From assembly GCF_027359675.1 (NCBI RefSeq), contig NZ_CP114786.1, forward strand, positions 868,001-932,000: a stretch of 64,000 nt of DNA. Direction: 5' to 3'. The DNA comes from Roseibium sp. Sym1. Lineage in GTDB: Bacteria; Pseudomonadota; Alphaproteobacteria; Rhizobiales; Stappiaceae. The first letter of the stretch is position 1; each line of letters begins with the position of its first letter. Below are positions 35,261-43,230 of this stretch, piece by piece. The translations under genes and the position numbers were made by a program. The notes below the pieces were generated by a model, which was not told where the DNA came from, did not search any database, and saw only the letters and a list, made by a program, of their open reading frames with translations.

Positions 35261-36109
35261 CTACGATCCCCCCGCATCCTCCAGCAGCGCCTCTGCCAAC
35301 GCCTCGCACGGCGTGCTTGTCGCAGCCTTGCTGCGCACCAGGATGATGTCCAGGGGCTCGACCTGCGGCAGGCCCTGATCGCTGCCGACACGGTCAACGC
35401 TCGGCGGCACAGCCATCCGGGCGACCGCGGCGACCGCAAGGCCCGCCTCGACCAGTGTAACCAGGGCGGAGTGGCTGAAGCTGGAATAGGCCGAGCGATA
35501 GGCAAGACCGCTGCGATGAAGCGCGGCCAGCGCCACGGTGCGTGCCTGGCTGCCGGGCTCGTAAAGCGCGACCGGCAGCGGATTGCGCTCCAGGGCCCTG
35601 CCGTCCTTCGAACGGATCCAGACCATCGGCTCGCGCCGGATCAGCCGTCCCTCCGTTCCGCCGGTGCGGGTGACGATGGCCAGATCGATATCGCCCGCCC
35701 CGACCTGCGGCAGAAGCACCGTTGTCTGGGCACAGACCACGTTGAGTTCCACCCTGGGAAACAGGTCGCCGAAGCGCCGGAGCACGTCGGGCAGCATGGC
35801 GGCAATGTAGTCGTCCGGCGCGCCGATCGTGACGGTTCCTTCCATCTCCGGCCGGCGGAACGCCGCAACCGCCTCGTCATGCAGCCGCAGGATCCGCCGG
35901 GCATAGCCCTCCAACTCCTCGCCCGCATTCGTGAGGGCCAGATTGCGCGTGTCGCGCAGGAACAGGGGCTTGCCGATACGCTCTTCCAGGCGCTGGATCT
36001 GCATCGACACCGTCGCCGGAGACTTGTGCACGCGCGTCGCCGCGCGGCTGAAACTCATTGCATCGACGCAGGCGAGGAATGTTCGAAGGAGCGTATGGTC
36101 GAGCTGCAT
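35261..36109 (-). CDS. LysR-family transcriptional regulator
   Basis: The 282-residue protein has an N-terminal winged helix (LDHTLLRTFLACVDAMSFSRAATRVHKSPATVSMQIQRLEERIGKPLF) and a ligand domain from about residue 90 (GTVTIGAPDDYIAAMLPDVL). It is divergent from the EamA transporter gene 116 bases away, which it probably regulates. The shared gap is AT-rich (TTTCTTCAAACTATATCG). Confidence 0.92.
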   Translation of the reverse strand: MQLDHTLLRTFLACVDAMSFSRAATRVHKSPATVSMQIQRLEERIGKPLFLRDTRNLALTNAGEELEGYARRILRLHDEAVAAFRRPEMEGTVTIGAPDDYIAAMLPDVLRRFGDLFPRVELNVVCAQTTVLLPQVGAGDIDLAIVTRTGGTEGRLIRREPMVWIRSKDGRALERNPLPVALYEPGSQARTVALAALHRSGLAYRSAYSSFSHSALVTLVEAGLAVAAVARMAVPPSVDRVGSDQGLPQVEPLDIILVRSKAATSTPCEALAEALLEDAGGS

Positions 36110-36225
36110 TATTCTTCAATTTTCCTGAACAGTTTCTTCAAACTATATCGTTTGACCGAACAAAGAAACCCGCCTCATCCTGTCCCCGCACCAGCCCGTG
36201 CACGGCACCCCTTCGAGGACGTAAG

Positions 36226-37113
36226 ATGACCAGACAGATGGAAGGCATGATCGGCGTGATCGCCGCGCAGACCCTGCTCGGCACAATCGGGCTCTGCGCC
36301 CTGGAAAGCGGGGCGGATCCGGTCAGCGTCGCCTTCTACCGCTGTCTGATCGGCGGCATCGCGCTGGGGCTCTACTGTCTCTGGCGCCGGGACCTCACCG
36401 GCATTTTCAGATTGCCGGGCAGGGTGTTTCTGCTTGCCGCGAGCAGCGGCGTTCTGATGGCTGGCAACTGGGTGCTTTTCTTCGAGGGCATCCGGCAGAC
36501 GGGGATCGCCGTTGCCACGATCACCTTTCATATCCAGCCTTTCCTCGTGGTGCTGCTGGGCGCTGTCGTTTTCCGCGAGCGCCTCCATGGCGTCACGCTG
36601 ATGTGGATCGCGCTGGCGCTGATCGGCCTAGCCCTGTCGACCGGGCTGACAGGCGCGCAGCTGTCCGCCGACCGGTCCTATCTGCTCGGGCTCGGCGCGA
36701 CGCTCGCGGCCGCGTTTCTCTATGCAGGCGTGACCGTGATCGCCAAGGGCCTGACCGGACTCACGGCACCGCAACTGGCAACGATCCAGTTCCTGACCGG
36801 TTCGCTGCTGCTGGCCGCGTTCTCGCCGATCAGTCCCCTCGCCGTTACCGGAGCGCAATGGGGCTGGCTGGGCATCATCGGGCTTGTCCATACCGCAGGC
36901 GTTTACGTTGTCCTCTACAAGGCCCTGCCAAAACTGACCACACCGGTGATCGCCGTGCTGCTGTTTCTCTACCCTGCCAGCGCCGTCGTCGTCGATGCCC
37001 TCGCCTATGGTCACCTGATCGGACCGGGCCAGGTAGCAGGGCTCGTCCTGATCATTCTCGCCAGCCTGGCCGTGACGCTGAAGTGGGGCGCACAAGCAAC
37101 CTGTTCGGCCTGA
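36226..37113 (+). CDS. EamA/DMT-family transporter
   Basis: The 295-residue protein, from ATG 36226, has ten hydrophobic segments in two five-helix halves. EamA signatures are ALESGADPVSVAFYRCLIGG in the first half and TVIAKGLTGLTAPQLATIQFLTG in the second. Such carriers export metabolites such as amino acids or their analogues. An upstream in-frame extension overlaps the LysR promoter and was dropped. Control by the divergent LysR gene is likely. Confidence 0.9.
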   Translation: MTRQMEGMIGVIAAQTLLGTIGLCALESGADPVSVAFYRCLIGGIALGLYCLWRRDLTGIFRLPGRVFLLAASSGVLMAGNWVLFFEGIRQTGIAVATITFHIQPFLVVLLGAVVFRERLHGVTLMWIALALIGLALSTGLTGAQLSADRSYLLGLGATLAAAFLYAGVTVIAKGLTGLTAPQLATIQFLTGSLLLAAFSPISPLAVTGAQWGWLGIIGLVHTAGVYVVLYKALPKLTTPVIAVLLFLYPASAVVVDALAYGHLIGPGQVAGLVLIILASLAVTLKWGAQATCSA

Positions 37114-37367
37114 AACGCGGCTCAGCCGGCCGCGATGTCAGGCGGCCTCTCAACCCGGCCTTCGGAAGATCTCCCCGCGGTGATGAAAACCGGCGAATAT
37201 CGTCAGATTTGACATATGTCTTGCAATTCAAGGTGGAAAAATGTAAGATCAATACAAGAATTGATAATTCTAAATTTAAGTCAAAACTCTAAATATTCTC
37301 TTTTTTTCTCTGAAACATATTCCCGGTAGCCTCGGCAAGACTTCAGTCACCTTGAGGCGCAATCAAA

Positions 37368-38612
37368 ATGAAAAAGACGCTTTTCCAGGCGTTTGCCAAT
37401 TGCCGGAATGGAACCATTGCTGTGTTCACCGCGCTGCTCATGCCGATCGCCATCGGCGGGTTCGGGCTGGGAGCGGAGGCCTCCTACTGGTATTTCGAGC
37501 AACGCAAGCTGCAGAATGCGGCCGATGTCGCCGCCTATGCCGCCGCGGCCCAGCTGAGAACCAACCGGGACGAAACCAGCGTAACGGACGCCGCCACGGC
37601 GGCAGCGGTGAAGACCGGATACAGCACGTCACTCGGCACGCTGACGGTCAGCTGGCCCCCTTCGGCCGGCAGCTTTGCCGGTGACACCAACGCGGTGGAA
37701 ATCGCCCTGAGGGAAGACCACCCAAGACTGTTCACGGCCATATTCTCGTCCGGCGACGTGGCGCTTGCCGGACGGGCCGTGGCCCAGCTCCGGCAGGGTT
37801 TCCCCACCTGCATCCTTGCGCTTGACCAGAGCAGTCCGGGTGCGGTCACCTTCACCGGCTCCTCCGACGCGACGCTGGAGGGCTGCAACGTTCATGCAAA
37901 CTCCGCAGCCGATGACGCCGTTGTGGTCACCGGCAGTGGAAAGGTGTCCACACCCTGCGTCTCCTCCGTCGGCGAAGTGGATGCCACGAGCGGACTGGAC
38001 ATGAGCGAATGCGCCTCGCCGATCGAATATGCCGAAGCGATCGGAGACCCCTTTGCGAACGTTCCCGAGCCCTCCACAAGTGCCCCTTGTGAACCCCAGA
38101 ACGTCTTCGACGGCCCGCCGTCCACGACCTACACGATCTCAGAAGGCCGGTATTGCGGAGGACTTTCCATCAAGCGGACGGTCATAATGAACCCGGGGGT
38201 CTACGTCATTGACGGCGGCACGCTCGAACTGAGTTCAACCAGCATCGTCGACGGTGCGGGCGTGACGTTCTATCTGACGGACGGGGCAACCATCAGCATT
38301 GCCGGGACTGCGGACGTGACCCTGAGCGCCCCGACATCCGGCGACTACCAGGGCATCCTGATCTTTGTCGACCGGAGCGACCCCAACGCGACGCATATTT
38401 TCAACGGCTCTTCCACGTCGTCGCTGAACGGCGCCATCTATGCGGCGTCCGGACATGTCGAATTTGCGGGCACCAGTTCCGTTGGGGGCGGCTGCACCCA
38501 GATCGTCGCCAACACCGTGGAGATCACGGGGGAGGCCGGGATCGGCAGCGACTGCACTGACCTCGGCTTCAACGACATTCTCAACTCACAGCTGGTGCAG
38601 CTCGTTGAATAG
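37368..38612 (+). CDS. TadG/TadE-like pilus-associated protein
   Basis: The 414-residue protein starts with the Tad pseudopilin-like N-terminus: a short basic segment (FANCRNGTIAVFTALLMPIAIGGFGLGAEAS) running into one membrane helix, then YFEQRKLQNAADVAAYAAAA. This is the TadE/TadG (DUF2134-type) opening. The rest is an exported Thr/Ser-rich beta-type domain with regularly spaced Cys (PTCILALD, LEGCNVH, TPCVSS, MSECASP). It heads a four-gene plus-strand run preceded by an AT-rich 250-base promoter region. No prepilin peptidase or secretion ATPase is in the window. Confidence 0.82.
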   Translation: MKKTLFQAFANCRNGTIAVFTALLMPIAIGGFGLGAEASYWYFEQRKLQNAADVAAYAAAAQLRTNRDETSVTDAATAAAVKTGYSTSLGTLTVSWPPSAGSFAGDTNAVEIALREDHPRLFTAIFSSGDVALAGRAVAQLRQGFPTCILALDQSSPGAVTFTGSSDATLEGCNVHANSAADDAVVVTGSGKVSTPCVSSVGEVDATSGLDMSECASPIEYAEAIGDPFANVPEPSTSAPCEPQNVFDGPPSTTYTISEGRYCGGLSIKRTVIMNPGVYVIDGGTLELSSTSIVDGAGVTFYLTDGATISIAGTADVTLSAPTSGDYQGILIFVDRSDPNATHIFNGSSTSSLNGAIYAASGHVEFAGTSSVGGGCTQIVANTVEITGEAGIGSDCTDLGFNDILNSQLVQLVE

Positions 38613-38622
38613 GGTGCGTGCC

Positions 38623-39057
38623 ATGATCCGCTTCGGCCGAAATTGCCTCATACGCCTGAACACGGATCAACACGGCGTGGCCGCCGTGGAGATGACCCTG
38701 ATTTCTCCCTTCCTGATCCTCGGATTGCTGCTGATGCTGGATGTCGGTGTCGCCGTGAAGGAACGGCTCAACCTCGACCACAGCACCCGGGTCGGTGCTC
38801 AGGCCGTCATGGCAAATATCAACGAGACTTCCGAGATCTCCAACGTCGTCCTGGCATCGGCGAGCGAACCCGAGAACGTGACCATCTCGGTTGAAAAGAC
38901 ATGCAGTTGCGGCAGCACGCAGGTGGATTGCTCCAACTGGTGCTCGGCAAATGTGCCGCCCTCGGTGTTCTTGAACATCAGCGCCATCAAGCAGCACACG
39001 GGCTTCCTGTTGCCTCCCTTCAATCTGGAATCGCAGACACATGTTCAAATCCGGTAG
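38623..39057 (+). CDS. TadE-like minor pseudopilin
   Basis: The 144-residue protein reads RLNTDQHGVAAVEMTLISPFLILGLLLMLDVGVAV near the N-terminus. This is the TadE pattern with Glu at position five of the processed helix (G-VAAVE). A Cys-rich stretch follows (KTCSCGSTQVDCSNWCSA). It starts 10 bases after the TadG-like stop and overlaps the next tadE-like gene by 17 bases, so all are co-transcribed. It would be anchored in the inner membrane or assembled in a pilus-like envelope structure. Confidence 0.82.
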   Translation: MIRFGRNCLIRLNTDQHGVAAVEMTLISPFLILGLLLMLDVGVAVKERLNLDHSTRVGAQAVMANINETSEISNVVLASASEPENVTISVEKTCSCGSTQVDCSNWCSANVPPSVFLNISAIKQHTGFLLPPFNLESQTHVQIR

Positions 39058-39475
39058 GCTGGCACGACGCGTCAGAAGGAAGCCCGGCCTGGTCCGGGAC
39101 GAAGCAGGCGCATCGGCCGTGGAGCTGGCGCTGGTCTTCCCCGTCTTCATCATGATCGTTCTCGGAATCGTCGAAATCGGGCAGGCCCTTCGGACCTGGA
39201 ACGAGGTACATAACGCCCTCGGACGCGCCGTCCGGCTGATGAACCTCGACGCGAGCACGACGCCGGACCAGATCACAACGGCCATGCGCGGCTACCTGAC
39301 GGATGTCGATGCGGCAACGCTCACGGTCACGGCCACGCCGGTCACGGTGTCCGGCATAGAACACATCCGGATTTCCGTCGGAATTCCCTTCGAGATCATT
39401 CTGCCTTTTGCAGACATCTCGACAATGCAAATCAACGTGGACAGGACCGCACCGGTCCTCAGCGCAACAAAATAG
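39041..39475 (+). CDS. TadE family protein
   Basis: The 144-residue protein has the TadE opening LVRDEAGASAVELALVFPVFIMIVLGIVEIGQAL, including the conserved Glu (SAVE) and one hydrophobic helix. Then comes NEVHNALGRAVRLMNLD and a small exported beta-rich domain. It overlaps the preceding gene. TadE and TadF-type pseudopilins assist Flp pilus assembly, but the motor and secretin genes are elsewhere. Confidence 0.86.
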   Translation: MFKSGRLARRVRRKPGLVRDEAGASAVELALVFPVFIMIVLGIVEIGQALRTWNEVHNALGRAVRLMNLDASTTPDQITTAMRGYLTDVDAATLTVTATPVTVSGIEHIRISVGIPFEIILPFADISTMQINVDRTAPVLSATK

Positions 39476-39508
39476 TGCGCCCTCCCAACCTGGCTCAAGG
39501 AGACACGC

Positions 39509-39862
39509 ATGCTGAAACAGGCTGAAACAGACGAGACCGTGGCATTCTGGAACGATGTCGACCCGTCGGTCGTCACGGACCTCAACACGCACCAGAAGGA
39601 TGCCATCCTGGACGCCATCAGGCGGCGCGGAAACCAACGGCATGCGGCGGACATCCGGCTCAGCCTGTTCGGATATTTTCTGGTGGTCCTGTTCGGACGC
39701 GAACGCCGCAGCCCGGACCGGCTCAAAAGCGAACGGGCGCGCCGCCCGGTGATCACATTCAACAACCTGTTGCTGATCACCGTGCTCTGGGGATCGCTGA
39801 TCTATACGCTCTATTCGCTGTTGCCGCACGCCATCGAGTTTCTGCTGAACCTGTTTCTCTGA
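39509..39862 (+). CDS. Hypothetical small membrane protein in the tad-like cluster
   Basis: I do not recognise this 117-residue family. AAGGAG lies 6 bases before the start. The N-terminal 50 residues are soluble and acidic. Two hydrophobic segments follow (IRLSLFGYFLVVLFG and FNNLLLITVLWGSLIYTLYSLL), separated by a basic loop RERRSPDRLKSERARR. It starts 33 bases after the tadE stop and probably belongs to that operon. Confidence 0.65.
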   Translation: MLKQAETDETVAFWNDVDPSVVTDLNTHQKDAILDAIRRRGNQRHAADIRLSLFGYFLVVLFGRERRSPDRLKSERARRPVITFNNLLLITVLWGSLIYTLYSLLPHAIEFLLNLFL

Positions 39863-40103
39863 CGTCCCGGGGCCGTTTTCGAACACAGGCGACTTCGCTC
39901 TGACGGCTCTATTTGGCTCCGGCGGAATCGGCCGCCGCGAGCGCCGCGGACATGGACCCCATCTCCTTGGCATTCGTTTCCCGGAACCGGATCTGGTTGA
40001 CGGAAACCGCCATCTCCGTCGTCGACTTCCTTGGGACGGAGACTGTCCCCGGACTCCGTCGAGATGATCCCCGGCTTTACGCAACCTTGAGAATTTTTGG
40101 CTA
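39863..40103. other. Intergenic stretch with a possible minus-strand gene remnant
   Basis: No intact gene is supported. On the minus strand 39909-40013 encodes a 34-residue frame whose TEMAVSVNQIRFRETNAKEM character looks like a C-terminal coding fragment, but it has no usable start region or ribosome site. Confidence 0.35.
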
Positions 40104-40550
40104 TTGGCTTCTGTCTCAGAGATCTTTTCCGGCCTGCCTCCGCAGTGTCCGGGCGACCGGGGAGTTGAGCCGATAAAACGCCTTGTTATCGATTTGGACG
40201 GAACGCTGACCCTTGCAGACACGTCCGATTACCGGAACGTGAGCCCGAACTGGCCGCTGGTCGAAAAGCTCAGGGAGTACAAAGCGCAAGGATTCGAGAT
40301 CATCATCCAGACGGCGCGCAACATGCGCACTCATGAAAACAACGTCGGCAAGATAACCGCTCACACGGTGCCGATCATCATCGAATGGCTACAGAAGCAC
40401 GACATTCCCTATGACGAGATCTTCGTCGGCAAACCCTGGTGCGGCCACGAAGGGTTCTATGTCGATGATCGCGCGATCCGGCCCGACGAGTTTGTTCGCA
40501 TGTCCAAGCCGGAAATCGACGCGTTGCTGGCCCAGGGTACGGACCCATAA
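40104..40550 (+). CDS. HAD-family phosphatase, capsule-biosynthesis type
   Basis: The HAD core begins KRLVIDLDGTLTLADTSDY (motif I DxDGT) and continues with IIIQTARNMRTHENNVGK (motif II region) and VGKPWCGHEGFYVDDRAI (motifs III/IV). This matches small HAD phosphatases found in capsule clusters. The first standard start in frame is TTG 40104, but homologues normally start at the Lys-Arg-Leu core. There the codon is ATA 40173, with an ideal GGGGAG site 8 bases upstream. The last residues and TAA stop lie in the terminal repeat of MITE 3. Across the gap is the convergent glycan operon. Confidence 0.8.
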   Translation: MASVSEIFSGLPPQCPGDRGVEPIKRLVIDLDGTLTLADTSDYRNVSPNWPLVEKLREYKAQGFEIIIQTARNMRTHENNVGKITAHTVPIIIEWLQKHDIPYDEIFVGKPWCGHEGFYVDDRAIRPDEFVRMSKPEIDALLAQGTDP

Positions 40551-40798
40551 AGTTGTCCGTTCAGGTCGCTCGGGGAAGGACCGTATCCAAGGCGGGAAAG
40601 TGAAGGAAACCTGGCTGGTTTCCAAGCTTTCTCAACGTAGGAGGCGGTTCTTCCCCGAGTGATCCGAAGGACGCCAATCGGGCTTAGAACAGCCACGTCA
40701 AAACCTTTGCACCATGCACCGGCATGGTTCTGCAGGCTTTTCCTTGCTTTTCTGCGCCCGACAGGCGCCTGAATGCACAATTTTATGGATCCGTACCC
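40535..40798. mobile_element. MITE 3: 264-bp non-coding element with terminal inverted repeats
   Basis: The left end GGGTACGGACCCATAAAG and the right end, read in reverse, GGGTACGGATCCATAAAA begin an inverted repeat of about 30 bp (ending TTCAGG). Internal lobes include CTCGGGGAAGGACCG with CGGTTCTTCCCCGAG, and ACCATGCACCGGCATGGT. CTAG at the right border suggests a TA target as for MITE 1. No transposase is present. The left repeat overlaps the last codons and stop of the HAD gene. Confidence 0.78.
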
Positions 40799-40828
40799 TA
40801 GGCCCCCAAGAGCTGATCCTGGCGTCCG

Positions 40829-42475
40829 TCAGGGCGTTTTGCGGTAAAGGGTCCAGTAGGGGGTTTCCGCAAGCTTCGAATAGGTCTCGCTCACATAGGG
40901 ACCGTAGATGTCCCAGAGATCCTCGCCTGCCGGATCGCCGTGCGCGCGCATCACGTAATCGGCGTCGGAAAACAGGACCTCCGCCGGCTGGTGCACGTCT
41001 TCGGAGAAGATCCGGCCCTTCTGGAACCAGATCGGGGCCTGTGCCGGCGACGGCCTTTTCAACAGCGCCGGAAACGGATTTGCGAAGTTCAGGGCCAGCA
41101 CCGGCCCGGCCTCCGGTTGGCCTGCACCCTCGCGGCGCAACAGGTCCAGGCCGTCCAGCATGCGGTTGTAATCGACGACCACCTTGCTGTCCGGTTCGGA
41201 AAACCACCTGGGATACACTTGGAATCCGGCCTGCCCCGTGTCGGCTAGGTCGGCATTTGCCGGATATTGCAGACCACGCGCGACCTGCGCGATCAGCGTA
41301 CCACCGTCCCTCGCGGGATAGATCAACGCCAGCAGCACGGCCAGGCCGGCTAGGATCCTTCCGCTCACCGTGGTCGAGCGGGCAGACACCCCGTCCGAAA
41401 GGTCCTGCCGCCGGAACAGTCCAGCCCATTCCGCCGCCGCGACGGGCAGGATGGCATAGACCGGGCTCTCGGACACCCAGTGGTTCTGCATCAGGATCAC
41501 GCAGGCCATCGCGGCGGCCGTTGCCATCAGCAGAATTGGCGTGACCCGTTTTCCGGAGCCCAGCTGCTCGCACAGCAGCAGGTAGAGCGCCGAGGCGCCG
41601 ACCGCCCAGAGCACCGCCTCGCCCATCTGGCTGAGAAGCTTGATCAGGCGCCAGCCTTCGCCGGCAAAGCCCGCAACCGTGGCGATGTCCGCCAGGTTGG
41701 CGCTGACCTGACCGGTCACCAGTTCCGCCGCGGCCAGAACCGCAACGGTGCTCACACCCGCAAGGGCTGCCTGTTTCCAGGACACGTTCCGGAACACCAC
41801 GGCCGCGACAAGCAAACCTATCAGTGCCGCTCCGAACGTCACTTTGGTCAGCAGGACAAGAGCAATGCAGACGCCCAGCAACACCGCTTCCGGCATCCCC
41901 CTGCGGCCGGGAGGACAGCAGAGAGCGACAGTCACGACGGCTGCGAGTCCCGCGGCCCAGCGATTGTAGGGCGCAAGCCAGCTCATGGTTGTCTGTGCGA
42001 AGATCATGTCCGGCTCGCGCGGGGAAACGATCGTTGCAACGGCGATCAGTGCGACCAGGCCGAGGGCGCCCAAACTCAGTTGCCGCCCGAGCAGTGCCAC
42101 CGACAGCAGGAGTACGGCAAGCGCGAAGATCGCACTTGCAAGGGGTACCGTCGTTGCGCTCAGCGGCCTGACCGCCACCGCGATCCGGAAGATCCAGTCA
42201 TAGACCGGGCCGATGGGACTGAAATAGTCGGTGCTCGAAGCCAGTCCCGACGCCGCCTTGTTCGCCGTTTCGAACGCGGTCCACAAGTCATGGAGATACC
42301 GCTCGTGGTCGAATATGAGCTGCGGCAAGACAGCGCTCAGCACAATCAGGGCGATGGCTGCGAGGAGGCTGAAGACACCAATGGTCCTGGAGGACAGCGG
42401 CGTTTTCAGAAAGAGCGCGGCGAAGAGTATCGGGCTGAGCGCCGCGGCCATGACATAGGTTGACAGCACCGTCAT
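40829..42475 (-). CDS. Polytopic membrane protein, possible lipid-linked-sugar glycosyltransferase
   Basis: About 548 residues from ATG 42475, chosen because its ATGA overlaps the stop of the gene before it. There are about ten hydrophobic segments, then a roughly 150-residue soluble C-terminus (YPRWFSEPDSKVVVDYNRMLDG, then YSKLAETPYWTLYRKTP). The topology resembles GT-C fold transferases (GtrC, GT39/GT87), with an acidic loop after the first helix (LIFDHERYLHDLW). No family is firmly recognised. It is the last gene of the glycan operon. Confidence 0.65.
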   Translation of the reverse strand: MTVLSTYVMAAALSPILFAALFLKTPLSSRTIGVFSLLAAIALIVLSAVLPQLIFDHERYLHDLWTAFETANKAASGLASSTDYFSPIGPVYDWIFRIAVAVRPLSATTVPLASAIFALAVLLLSVALLGRQLSLGALGLVALIAVATIVSPREPDMIFAQTTMSWLAPYNRWAAGLAAVVTVALCCPPGRRGMPEAVLLGVCIALVLLTKVTFGAALIGLLVAAVVFRNVSWKQAALAGVSTVAVLAAAELVTGQVSANLADIATVAGFAGEGWRLIKLLSQMGEAVLWAVGASALYLLLCEQLGSGKRVTPILLMATAAAMACVILMQNHWVSESPVYAILPVAAAEWAGLFRRQDLSDGVSARSTTVSGRILAGLAVLLALIYPARDGGTLIAQVARGLQYPANADLADTGQAGFQVYPRWFSEPDSKVVVDYNRMLDGLDLLRREGAGQPEAGPVLALNFANPFPALLKRPSPAQAPIWFQKGRIFSEDVHQPAEVLFSDADYVMRAHGDPAGEDLWDIYGPYVSETYSKLAETPYWTLYRKTP

Positions 42476-43230
42476 GGTTTCGGCATCCACTCCAGGGCCG
42501 AAGGCGGCGGCGACGCGACAAAGCTGTCCAGTTGTTCCGGCGTGCCCAGCATGCCGACATCCTCGAAGGCCAGCTGACTGATACTGACCCGGTCCCCGTC
42601 CGCGATGATCTGGTTGTACATGGGCGCGATGTAGCGCTCGCCCTTCTCCTCTCCGGCGCTGCGGAAATAGGTTTCATAAACCTGCCGGTATCGGGCGACG
42701 CTGTCGAACCAGTAGAGCCCGACCGTGGCGTGATCCGATATCCGTTCCTTTTCGCGCAGTTCGACGACGCGGCCGTCCGCATCCGTGCGCGCAAAGGACC
42801 AGCCGTTGCCCGGTCCGGGAAAACACGGCACATGACCGGCGCAGGTAGCGGGATCGGGCGGGCGCATGGCCCCGGGTGCGACATAGGTGTCGATGTTGAA
42901 GATCGCGACCGGCAGGTCTTCCCGGGCCGAAGCGATCAGTTGCAGCGCCGTCGTCGCCTGCCCGTCGGTCAAGCCCTCGAGTTCGACGATTTCATCGACC
43001 TGAATGCCGAGCGCCTTGCAGCGCGCCGTCAGGTAGCCGGGCGCGTTCAGGCCGCTGCGCACCGCGAACCGGAAGGACCATCCGGCAAGACGATACGCCT
43101 CCATGGACAGCATCGACCAGTCGAACAGCGGGCGGCCCAGAGCCTCGATTTCATATTTCGGCCTGTCGTAGCCGGCCTTGGCGAACCGGCTGCCGAGACC
43201 GGCCATCGTAATCGCAACCACACCGCTCAT
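42472..43230 (-). CDS. Sugar-phosphate nucleotidyltransferase-like protein
   Basis: The 252-residue protein has the NTP-transferase opening VVAITMAGLGSRFAKAGYDRPKYEIEALGRPL, with the glycine loop (residues 10-15) and Lys25. Further segments are LPVAIFNIDTYVAP (the D-x-D-like metal site) and YIAPMYNQIIADGDRV. It would activate a phosphorylated precursor to an NDP or CDP form. The gene overlaps both neighbours by ATGA. Next to an APH-type kinase it recalls the LicA/LicC logic of phosphorylation followed by nucleotidylation; this is inference. Confidence 0.78.
   Translation of the reverse strand: MSGVVAITMAGLGSRFAKAGYDRPKYEIEALGRPLFDWSMLSMEAYRLAGWSFRFAVRSGLNAPGYLTARCKALGIQVDEIVELEGLTDGQATTALQLIASAREDLPVAIFNIDTYVAPGAMRPPDPATCAGHVPCFPGPGNGWSFARTDADGRVVELREKERISDHATVGLYWFDSVARYRQVYETYFRSAGEEKGERYIAPMYNQIIADGDRVSISQLAFEDVGMLGTPEQLDSFVASPPPSALEWMPKP

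Noticed and set aside
34787..36229. 480-codon plus-strand open frame opposite the mutase-like and LysR genes
   Set aside because: It is antisense to two recognised genes with good starts; no family signal.
39909..40013. 34-residue minus-strand frame resembling the end of a chemotaxis-type protein
   Set aside because: Too short and without start signals; similarity is only impressionistic.
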